Positions 6,101-11,415 of a stretch of 22,519 bases of DNA are shown here, piece after piece (position 1 is the first letter of the stretch; every line of letters begins with the position of its first letter). The position numbers and the translations under genes are program-made. The stretch lies in NCBI GenBank assembly GCA_900552775.1, contig USAP01000004.1, forward strand, positions 1 to 22,519, given 5' to 3'. This stretch comes from an uncultured Eubacteriales bacterium (lineage in GTDB: Bacteria; Bacillota; Clostridia; UMGS1883; UMGS1540). Under the pieces are notes generated by a model. That model did no database searches and was not told the origin of the DNA. It was given only the letters and a program-made list of their open reading frames with translations.

Positions 6101-7370
6101 TATCCTGACCGCCTATGTCCAGAACACAGTCAACGTCTTTGTCGAAAAATTCCGCCGCCGTACAGTGCGCAACCGTTTCAACTTCACCCTCGTCAAGCGC
6201 GAAAGCCGATTTCAAAAGCCCTTCTCCGTATCCCGTGGAGCACGAACGTACAATCTCCGCACTCTGCGGAAGGCACGTCATAAGTTCGCGTACGGCATTC
6301 TGAGCCGCCTTTATAGGGCTTCCCTGATTATTTGTGTAATACGAAAACAGAAGTTCACCGTTTTCTCCGATAAGCGCCAATTTAGTTGTTGTGGAGCCTG
6401 CGTCTATTCCCAAAAAACACTCCCCGCCGTATTTCTCCAAATCCGCTTTTTCCACTACGGCTTTTTGGTGTCGCGTGCAAAAATCGTCATATTCTTTTCG
6501 GTTTGCAAAAAGAGGTTCAAGTCTTTTTATTTCCGATTCAAGTTCAATGCCGTTTTCAAGCTTCTCAGCAAGTTTGTATATCGGAAATGCAGGCGTTTCG
6601 GTTTTGTCCATAGCAGCGCCCAAAGCCGCAAAAAGATGAGAATTTTCAGGGTCTGCAACCTTGTCATCCGTAAGCTTAAGCGTTCGTATAAAAGCCTTTT
6701 TAAGCTCGGGCATAAAATGCAGCGGTCCTCCGAGGAAAGCCACTTTTCCGCGTATAGGTTTACCGCACGCAAGGCCCGATACCGTCTGGTTTACAACCGC
6801 CTGGAAAATTGACGCCGCCAGATCTTCTTTTCTTGCGCCTTCGTTTATAAGAGGCTGAATATCGGTTTTTGCAAAAACACCGCACCTTGCCGCAATCGGA
6901 TAAATCTCCTTGTATGATTCGGCGTATTTGTTAAGTCCCTCGGCATCGGTTCTCAGAAGCGCCGCCATCTGATCTATAAAAGAACCCGTTCCGCCGGCGC
7001 ATACGCCGTTCATTCTTTCATCAAGACCTCCGGTAAAATAGATGATTTTTGCGTCTTCTCCCCCGAGTTCTATTGCAACATCCGTATCAGGCACCTGTGC
7101 TTTAAGTGCCGATGCCACCGCCACAACCTCCTGAACAAACGGAATATTCAAAGCTTTGCCGAGTGTTATGGCTCCCGACCCCGTAATTTTTGCACGCAAA
7201 GAACATGCGCCAAGCTTCTTGTAAGCATCCGAAAGCAACTCTGCAAGCGTGCTTTGCGTGTGAGCGCAGTGTCTCCTGTATTCGCCGTATATTATTTTGT
7301 CGGTTTCATCAAGCACAACAAGTTTAACCGTTGTTGAGCCGATATCTATACCCGCATTATATGTTTTCAT
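3096..7370 (-). CDS. acyl-CoA dehydratase activase, fused double-activase giant protein
   Basis: This 1,424-residue protein has two BadF/BcrA/HgdC-type ATPase domains in tandem. The first has GIDIGSTTVKL (7-17), Cys124 in CAGGTGSF and Cys163 in ARCGVF. The second has GIDAGSTTTKL (321-331), Cys443 and Cys447 in CSSGCGSF, and Cys482 in TRCTVF. A cysteine cluster follows (C603, C606, C610, C629), then a DUF2229-type region from about residue 668 (GIPRVLNMYENYPFW) and a 2-hydroxyacyl-CoA dehydratase-like part to the end. In known activators the two cysteines per domain bind one [4Fe-4S] cluster across a homodimer, and ATP drives electron injection into a dehydratase. Here both halves lie in one chain. 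The substrate is unknown and no separate dehydratase genes are adjacent. The ATG at 7370 is preferred: AGGTCAGG lies upstream, and a longer TTG start at 7427 falls inside the promoter. Confidence 0.87.
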   Translation of the reverse strand: MKTYNAGIDIGSTTVKLVVLDETDKIIYGEYRRHCAHTQSTLAELLSDAYKKLGACSLRAKITGSGAITLGKALNIPFVQEVVAVASALKAQVPDTDVAIELGGEDAKIIYFTGGLDERMNGVCAGGTGSFIDQMAALLRTDAEGLNKYAESYKEIYPIAARCGVFAKTDIQPLINEGARKEDLAASIFQAVVNQTVSGLACGKPIRGKVAFLGGPLHFMPELKKAFIRTLKLTDDKVADPENSHLFAALGAAMDKTETPAFPIYKLAEKLENGIELESEIKRLEPLFANRKEYDDFCTRHQKAVVEKADLEKYGGECFLGIDAGSTTTKLALIGENGELLFSYYTNNQGSPIKAAQNAVRELMTCLPQSAEIVRSCSTGYGEGLLKSAFALDEGEVETVAHCTAAEFFDKDVDCVLDIGGQDMKCIKLRGGVVDNVLLNEACSSGCGSFIENFANSLGYKAEEFAEKAVFAENPVDLGTRCTVFMNSNVKQAQKEGASVSDISAGLAYSVIKNALFKVIKLADASELGKHIVVQGGTFYNKAVLRAFEKISGTDAVCPDIAGIMGAFGAALLARERYNGQKTSMLPLSDIINLRYKTAAVRCGGCQNNCMLTINTFSGGRRFVTGNRCEKGQQSAEKHEKGKNIFEYKRERIFGYEPLPPEQAPRGVIGIPRVLNMYENYPFWATFFKELGFSVVLSPYSTRKIYELGMESIPSESECYPAKLSHGHVEWLVQNGVKTIFHPCVFYEHRETENAQNHYNCPIVVSYPENLKNNVESVADGAVKYIRPFMAFTNKKITSDRLCRLCKEEWGISPREVKRAVSRAWNEQHRAKADIKEQGRRQLAEMEKRGGTGIVLAGRPYHVDPEINHGIPELIASFGLDVFSEDSLTPDFKPERPLRANDQWVYHSRLYTAAEFVSRRDDMELIQLNSFGCGLDAVTTDQVSEILEKANKLYTVLKIDEVNNLGAARIRVRSLIAAINMRRAQKKAHKNVNQEYKQVEFTKKMFKDGYTILAPQMSPIHFNILEPVFDKYGYNLEVLSNDNRSAIDMGLKFVNNDACFPSITVVGQIMSAVLSDKYDTDRLAVMMTQTGGCCRASNYVGFIRRALKKAGLQHIPVISLNANGMEKNSGFRLSPRLLYDALRAVVYGDLLMRCLYKVRPYELYEGSAEKLHKRWEEIAVDSLTAKKKKYTYKEVCRGIVEAFDTLPINEKIHKPKVGIVGEILVKYMPLANNHLVDLLEKEGAEAVVPDLMDFLNYCMLNMEYKHEFLGAGIGSAWLSKIAVKAIYNIRKPALSALRKSKRFEEPMKIRKIAELAKPFLSLGNQYGEGWFLTGEMAELLEEGIPNIVCIQPFACLPNHVVGKGVIKTLKKAYPQANIAAVDYDPGASEVNQLNRIKLMLAAAKNCGFEETECKKDLNAKKIKL

Positions 7371-7406
7371 ATTGTTTACCTGACCTATATATAACTCTAC
7401 AGAATA

Positions 7407-7435
7407 ATTATATACTCTTTTTTTCAAAATGTAAA
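7407..7435 (-). promoter_or_regulatory. sigma-A promoter of the activase-YitT unit
   Basis: TTTACA (7430-7435) and TATAAT (7407-7412) are 17 bases apart on the minus strand. The predicted start near 7400 leaves a 5' leader of about 30 nt before the ATG at 7370. This argues against the upstream in-frame TTG, which would not be transcribed. Confidence 0.82.
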
Positions 7436-7500
7436 GTTAACAATCCGTTAATTTTTTTAAGAACTCAAGCCTGTCCGCTTTAAACATTGTCCCTACACAT

Positions 7501-7534
7501 AAAAAAGCCCCGGCATCATATACCGGGGCTTTTT
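7501..7534 (-). terminator. intrinsic terminator of rpmB
   Basis: The 7-bp stem GCCCCGG (7507-7513) with CCGGGGC (7523-7529) is flanked by A6 and T5 on the plus strand. On the minus strand this gives a strong GC-rich hairpin followed by a U-tract, 11 bases after the rpmB stop. The symmetry would also allow termination on the plus strand. Confidence 0.92.
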
Positions 7535-7545
7535 CAATCGATTTA

Positions 7546-7734
7546 TTAAACCGCTCTTTCTACAGAACCCGAGCGCAGGCAGCGCGAGCAAACATGTACA
7601 GTTTTGGGAGTACCGTTTACCACAGCTTTAACCTTTCTTACGTTGGGCTTCCACATTTTATTGCTTCTTCTGTGCGAATGACTGACCTTTATACCAAAGG
7701 AAACGCCTTTGCCGCATACATCACATTTTGCCAT
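7546..7734 (-). CDS. rpmB: 50S ribosomal protein L28
   Basis: This 62-residue protein is a full-length L28 of the large ribosomal subunit. It starts MAKCDVCGKGVSFGIKVSHSH and contains the conserved NKMWKPN segment. Two CxxC pairs (C4/C7 and C49/C52) mark the zinc-binding form; some bacteria also carry a cysteine-free paralog used under zinc limitation, which is not seen here. A strong SD (GGAGGTG) precedes the ATG. With its own promoter and terminator it is a monocistronic unit, common for rpmB in Bacillota. Confidence 0.97.
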   Translation of the reverse strand: MAKCDVCGKGVSFGIKVSHSHRRSNKMWKPNVRKVKAVVNGTPKTVHVCSRCLRSGSVERAV

Positions 7735-7776
7735 ATATATACACCTCCTCGGTCATATTTCTTCAAACTAAAATAT

Positions 7777-7805
7777 ATTTTAACATATTTTAAGAGAATT
7801 TGCAA
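7777..7805 (-). promoter_or_regulatory. sigma-A promoter of rpmB
   Basis: TTGCAA (7800-7805) and TAAAAT (7777-7782) are spaced by 17 bases on the minus strand. The predicted start near 7770 gives a leader of about 36 nt. No terminator hairpin separates it from the kinase-like gene upstream, so read-through may add to rpmB expression. Confidence 0.7.
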
Positions 7806-7824
7806 TAGTTTTTTTAATTTTTCT

Positions 7825-8403
7825 TTATTTATGGTACGGAATCAATCCGAGAATAGCTTCCGCTGTTTCCTCAACGCCGAATTTACTGCTGTTTATGCAC
7901 AAATCATATCCTCTTGAATCTCCCCATTTCGTATCGCTGTAAAAATTGTGATACGATTTGCGGCGCTTGTCCTTAAGCTTTATTCTTTCCATCGCTTTTC
8001 TTTCGGAAAGATTGTAGATTGACATTATACGGTTTACCTTGTCCTTCATATCGCCGAGAACAAACACGCTGAAAACATTTTCAAAATCTCTTAAAACATA
8101 CTCGGCACATCTTCCGACAATAACAAACGATTCTCCGCTTTTTGCTTTTTCTCTTATAAACTCAAATACTTTTTCGTTAAGTGCGTCTTCAATGGAATTT
8201 GAAAATCCGCCAACCGTCCTCGACAAAAAAACATTTCTTGCTTTTTCATCATATTTATCGGTTATTTCGCGGTCAAAGCCAAGTTCCTGAATGAATTTTT
8301 TGTCATAAAGCTTTATACCAAGCTTTTCGGCAATTCCTGCCGCAATAAAATGACCTCCGCTTCCGTATTCGCGTCCCACAGTAATGATAATCTGACTGTT
8401 CAT
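7825..8403 (-). CDS. cytidylate kinase-like family protein
   Basis: This 192-residue P-loop protein starts with a glycine-rich nucleotide loop, GREYGSGGH (10-18), as in the cytidylate-kinase-like family often annotated AAA_33 or Cytidylate_kin2. Further family features are KLYDKKFI, VIVGRCAEYVL in the middle and the basic DKRRKSYHNFY lid-like segment, followed by WGDSRGYDLCINSS. It is shorter and clearly different from the housekeeping Cmk, and its substrate is not known. AAGGAG lies eight bases before the ATG at 8403. It follows the permease gene after 25 bases, so the two are probably co-transcribed. A role in CMP phosphorylation is only a family-based guess. Confidence 0.83.
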   Translation of the reverse strand: MNSQIIITVGREYGSGGHFIAAGIAEKLGIKLYDKKFIQELGFDREITDKYDEKARNVFLSRTVGGFSNSIEDALNEKVFEFIREKAKSGESFVIVGRCAEYVLRDFENVFSVFVLGDMKDKVNRIMSIYNLSERKAMERIKLKDKRRKSYHNFYSDTKWGDSRGYDLCINSSKFGVEETAEAILGLIPYHK

Positions 8404-8428
8404 GGCAAGATCTCCTTTTCTTCATTTT

Positions 8429-9796
8429 TTATACATACTTCACGAAAAGACTTATCATGGATATAACTATTACAATAAGCGTTGCCGGCACCGCATATCT
8501 GCAATACTTGCCCCAGCTTATCGGGTAACCGCTCTTTGCCGCAACGGACGTTCCCACAACGTTTGCGGACGCACCTATGGGCGTTGCGTTTCCGCCGATG
8601 TCCGTGCCGAGCGCAAGTGTCCACGCAAGGATGTTTACATCTATTCCGAGCATCGATGACATGGATTTTATAACCGGAATCATTGTTGCCGCAAGCGGAA
8701 TATTGTCAACAAACGCGCTCGCAATAGCCGCAACCCAAAGAATGATTGCAATAATAAGTGTGAGATTTCCTCCGCTTACACGCGCTATAAAATCCGCAAT
8801 AACAGAGAGCACACCTGTTTGTTCAAGTCCTCCGACCGATATAAACAAACCTATGAAAAACAAAAGTGTTTTATAGTCAACATGCGTATACATATACTTC
8901 ACATGTTCTTTACCGGAAGTTACCAAAGTAACAACCGTTGAAAGTATTGCAACTATAACACCTATAAACGCTACCGTAAGTCCCGTCTGTGCATGGGATA
9001 CAAGAAGCACAACGGCAACCGCAAATACAATTGCCGCACCCGCAAAAGCACCTTTGTTTTCTATAGCGTCTGCCGGCTGCGGATATACGGCGTTTTTATC
9101 TCTCAAGGCTTCGCTCGCCTTAAGGTCATTCTTAAAGCAGAAGAAAAAGTATATAACCGTAACCACAAAGCAAAGTGCTATAATCGTGCCCGTATTCGTC
9201 AGAAAGTCCGCAAACGAAAGTCCGAGTGATGTTCCTATTATTATGTTTGGTGGATCTCCGCACATGGTCGCCGCGCCGCCTAAGTTTGCGCAGAATATCT
9301 CGGATATTATAAGCGGAACCGGATCAAACTTAAGTACCCTTGAAAGCTCCACCGTTACGGCCGCAAGAAACAGTACAACCGTGATACTGTCAATGAACAT
9401 GGCAAGTACGCCCGACATGCACATAAAGCACACAAGAAGCGGAACAACGTGGTATTTAACCGCTTTTGCAAGCCTTAGGCAAAGCCAGCGGAAAAATCCC
9501 GCTTTTCCCATGCTTTCAACCATTATCATCATTCCGAAAATAAATATAATGGTTGCCCAGTTAACACCCGAGGTACTCTCCTCTGTGGAAGCATACCAAA
9601 ACGAGGTTTTAAAAATACTTCCGAAATTCAGCGTTTCAAAAATCGCGTCGCAGCTTTTCAGGCAAACCCCGAAAACAACCAGCAATACAAGCAGACCGCT
9701 TGTGAGTGTTATGATATGTCTTTCGAACTTATCGAGGACTATCATTAAAAACATCAGTACAAAAATTACTACAGCAACAATCTGAGCTATTAACAT
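8429..9796 (-). CDS. ArsB/NhaD (ion transporter superfamily) permease
   Basis: This 455-residue integral membrane protein has about eleven hydrophobic segments. The first half carries GGAATMCGDPPNIIIG (173-188) and the second half has FVDNIPLAATMIPV and GGNATPIGASANVVG. The repeated loop motifs and their spacing fit the ArsB/NhaD and SLC13-like ion transporters, which move sodium, anions or arsenite. The ion cannot be told from sequence. No ars regulator or reductase lies nearby, so arsenite efflux is not supported; sodium/proton exchange or dicarboxylate/anion transport is as likely. A GAAAGGTG site lies rather far (about 13 bases) before the ATG. It has its own promoter and a long leader and is followed by the kinase-like gene. 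Confidence 0.85.
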   Translation of the reverse strand: MLIAQIVAVVIFVLMFLMIVLDKFERHIITLTSGLLVLLVVFGVCLKSCDAIFETLNFGSIFKTSFWYASTEESTSGVNWATIIFIFGMMIMVESMGKAGFFRWLCLRLAKAVKYHVVPLLVCFMCMSGVLAMFIDSITVVLFLAAVTVELSRVLKFDPVPLIISEIFCANLGGAATMCGDPPNIIIGTSLGLSFADFLTNTGTIIALCFVVTVIYFFFCFKNDLKASEALRDKNAVYPQPADAIENKGAFAGAAIVFAVAVVLLVSHAQTGLTVAFIGVIVAILSTVVTLVTSGKEHVKYMYTHVDYKTLLFFIGLFISVGGLEQTGVLSVIADFIARVSGGNLTLIIAIILWVAAIASAFVDNIPLAATMIPVIKSMSSMLGIDVNILAWTLALGTDIGGNATPIGASANVVGTSVAAKSGYPISWGKYCRYAVPATLIVIVISMISLFVKYV

Positions 9797-9911
9797 TTAT
9801 CAGTACCGTTCACCTTTCCGATGTAGGTATCACCCTGCATACTATATTATTCTATGTAAAAGGACAGAATTCCTGTTAAATAAGGAAATATCCTGTAAAA
9901 AAAACGAAACT
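9797..9911 (-). promoter_or_regulatory. long structured leader of the permease mRNA
   Basis: About 115 nt lie between the predicted start and the ATG. On the minus strand, a stem-loop can form from TTCCT and AGGAA, closed by ACAG with CTGT. Near the start codon, CAG and TACC can pair with GGTA and CTG, leaving an asymmetric GGTGA bulge. I checked by eye for fluoride, cyclic-di-GMP and Mn riboswitch patterns and found no match. The leader may be regulatory, but no known class is recognised. Confidence 0.35.
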
Positions 9912-9917
9912 TTACAT

Positions 9918-9946
9918 ATAATAACATAAAATCCGATAAAATGCAA
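9918..9946 (-). promoter_or_regulatory. sigma-A promoter of the permease-kinase unit
   Basis: TTGCAT (9941-9946) and TATTAT (9918-9923) are 17 bases apart on the minus strand, each one base from consensus. The predicted start is near 9911. It lies in the 190-base gap after rluD, where no intrinsic terminator for the upstream operon is visible. Confidence 0.75.
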
Positions 9947-9986
9947 GATGTAAAATGACTATTTTAGAAAAATATCGTAAGTTTTT

Positions 9987-10919
9987 TTAGGCAAAAGTAC
10001 TTTTATTTCTTAACACTGTGAGAACTTTTTCAAAATCCTCCGGAAGTGGCACCGTAAATTCCATGTATTCGCGGCTTTTCGGGTGAATAAATCCAATCTT
10101 ACCGGCATGCAGAAGCTGCCCTACAAGATTAAATTCTTCATTTTTGACACCGTATGTTTTATCTCCGACAATCGGGTGTCCGAGCCAGCGCATGTGAACG
10201 CGTATCTGATGCGTCCTGCCGGTGTCGAGGTCGCAGTTTATATATGTATAGCGCCCGAATCTCTCCAAAACGCTGTAATGTGTAACGGCGCTCCGTCCCT
10301 CTCCCGCGGTGCACACGGCAATCTTTTTTCTGTCCGACGGGCTGCGTTTTAAATTTTTGTCAACCGTTCCGCCGTCTTCTTTAATGTTGCTGTGCACTAA
10401 GGCAAAATAGCGTCTTTTAAGCGTGCGAGTTTTAAGCTGCTCCGAAAGCGCGAGGTGCGCTGCGTCACCTTTTGCGGCAACGAGAAGTCCCGTTGTATCT
10501 TTATCGAGCCTGTGCACAATTCCGGGTCTTATAACACCGTTTATCGTGGAAAGACTGCTGCCGCAGTGTGCCAGCAGTGCATTTACCAAAGTTCCGTCAT
10601 AATTTCCCGCCGCGGGGTGAACAACCATGCCGCGAGGCTTGTTTATAACAAGCAGACTGTCATCTTCATATACGATATCAAGCGGAATATCCTGTGCCTC
10701 CGCGCCGACAGGCTCAGGGTCGGGCAAATTAATCTCCACCCTGTCGCCGCATAAAAGCTTTGAGCTTGCCTTGGCTTTTTTGCCGTTTATGAGAATATTC
10801 CCTTCATCTGTAAGTTTTTTCACATAAGAGCGAGTGAGGTCGCCGAAAAACTCGGCAACCCCTTTATCTATTCTCTGATTATTCAGTTTTTCGCAAACTT
10901 CAAACGTCCTTTTTTCCAT
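9987..10919 (-). CDS. RluA-family 23S rRNA pseudouridine synthase (RluD/YlyB-like)
   Basis: This 310-residue enzyme converts uridine to pseudouridine in RNA, most likely in 23S rRNA. An N-terminal S4 RNA-binding domain (about residues 15-70) leads into the synthase domain. The catalytic motif GIVHRLDKDTTGLLV places the active-site aspartate at Asp139. Later motifs (TGRTHQIRVHM, GHPIVGDKTYG) are intact. It sits after lspA, as ylyB does in Bacillus. The ATG at 10919 is chosen because AAGGAG lies about nine bases upstream and the S4 domain starts soon after; an open frame extends further but lacks an SD. The gene overlaps the end of lspA by 20 bases, implying coupled translation. It is the last gene of the ten-gene run. 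Confidence 0.93.
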   Translation of the reverse strand: MEKRTFEVCEKLNNQRIDKGVAEFFGDLTRSYVKKLTDEGNILINGKKAKASSKLLCGDRVEINLPDPEPVGAEAQDIPLDIVYEDDSLLVINKPRGMVVHPAAGNYDGTLVNALLAHCGSSLSTINGVIRPGIVHRLDKDTTGLLVAAKGDAAHLALSEQLKTRTLKRRYFALVHSNIKEDGGTVDKNLKRSPSDRKKIAVCTAGEGRSAVTHYSVLERFGRYTYINCDLDTGRTHQIRVHMRWLGHPIVGDKTYGVKNEEFNLVGQLLHAGKIGFIHPKSREYMEFTVPLPEDFEKVLTVLRNKSTFA

Positions 10920-11403
10920 CGGACATTTCTCCTTCGTTCTTTTTGTCATCCCTTTTGTCATCATTATCGGAATATTTAAGGATGTACAGAAAAAGCAGCG
11001 CACCTCCGATAACAACAAAACAATCCGCTATGTTAAACACGGGAAAATTTATAAGTCTGAAATCCAGAAAATCAACAACAGCGCCGCTTGCAACCCTGTC
11101 GATAAAATTCCCCGTCGCACCGGACAAAATAAATGTCAGCGACAGAAGAAGTAAATTGTTTTTCGGTTTTTTTATTATAATATAAGCCGCAATCGCCGCC
11201 ATAATAACAAGCGATATTACTGTTAAAAACACAGTTTTTCCGCTTAAGACGGAAAATGCCGCACCATCATTTAAGTGATAAGTAATATGAAAAACGCGGT
11301 TTATGACGGGGACAGACTGCCCCGTCATAAAGTTATTCGCAATATACATTTTTGACAGTCTGTCAACCGCCACACAAAGTATTCCTATAATAAACCAAAG
11401 CAT
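10900..11403 (-). CDS. lspA: signal peptidase II (lipoprotein signal peptidase)
   Basis: This 167-residue membrane aspartyl protease removes the signal peptide from prolipoproteins after lipidation. Four hydrophobic segments are visible. The catalytic pair is Asp111 in VVDFLDF and Asp127 in FNIADCF; NDGAAFS and GNFIDR are the other conserved motifs. The C-terminus ends in a highly charged tail (about 20 residues of D, K, E and N) that is not part of the core fold and overlaps the rluD ribosome site and start. AGGAG lies nine bases before the ATG, 12 bases after ileS. Its place between ileS and rluD matches Bacillus. Confidence 0.96.
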   Translation of the reverse strand: MLWFIIGILCVAVDRLSKMYIANNFMTGQSVPVINRVFHITYHLNDGAAFSVLSGKTVFLTVISLVIMAAIAAYIIIKKPKNNLLLLSLTFILSGATGNFIDRVASGAVVDFLDFRLINFPVFNIADCFVVIGGALLFLYILKYSDNDDKRDDKKNEGEMSDGKKDV

Positions 11404-11415
11404 TTACGCATACTC

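Noticed and set aside
4764..6812. Long plus-strand open frames opposite the activase gene (for example 4764-5348 and 6165-6812)
   Set aside because: They lie fully antisense to a strongly supported gene, have no recognisable family and no SD, and arise from the codon bias of the minus strand.
9054..9785. A 243-codon open frame on the plus strand opposite the permease
   Set aside because: It is rich in Ser, Thr, Ile and Lys without domain features, and the minus strand carries clear transporter motifs and membrane helices.
8429..9796. Assignment of the permease as an arsenite pump
   Set aside because: No arsenic regulator, reductase or ATPase is adjacent, and the shared motifs are general to the ion transporter superfamily.
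9797..9850. A fluoride riboswitch before the permease (GGGTGAT and CTGAT elements)
   Set aside because: The required hairpin closing GGTGA with TCACC is absent and the conserved central part does not match.
11170..11200. An internal promoter within lspA (a TATAAT on the minus strand)
   Set aside because: No -35 element is present at 16 to 18 bases; the nearest TTG lies only about seven bases upstream.
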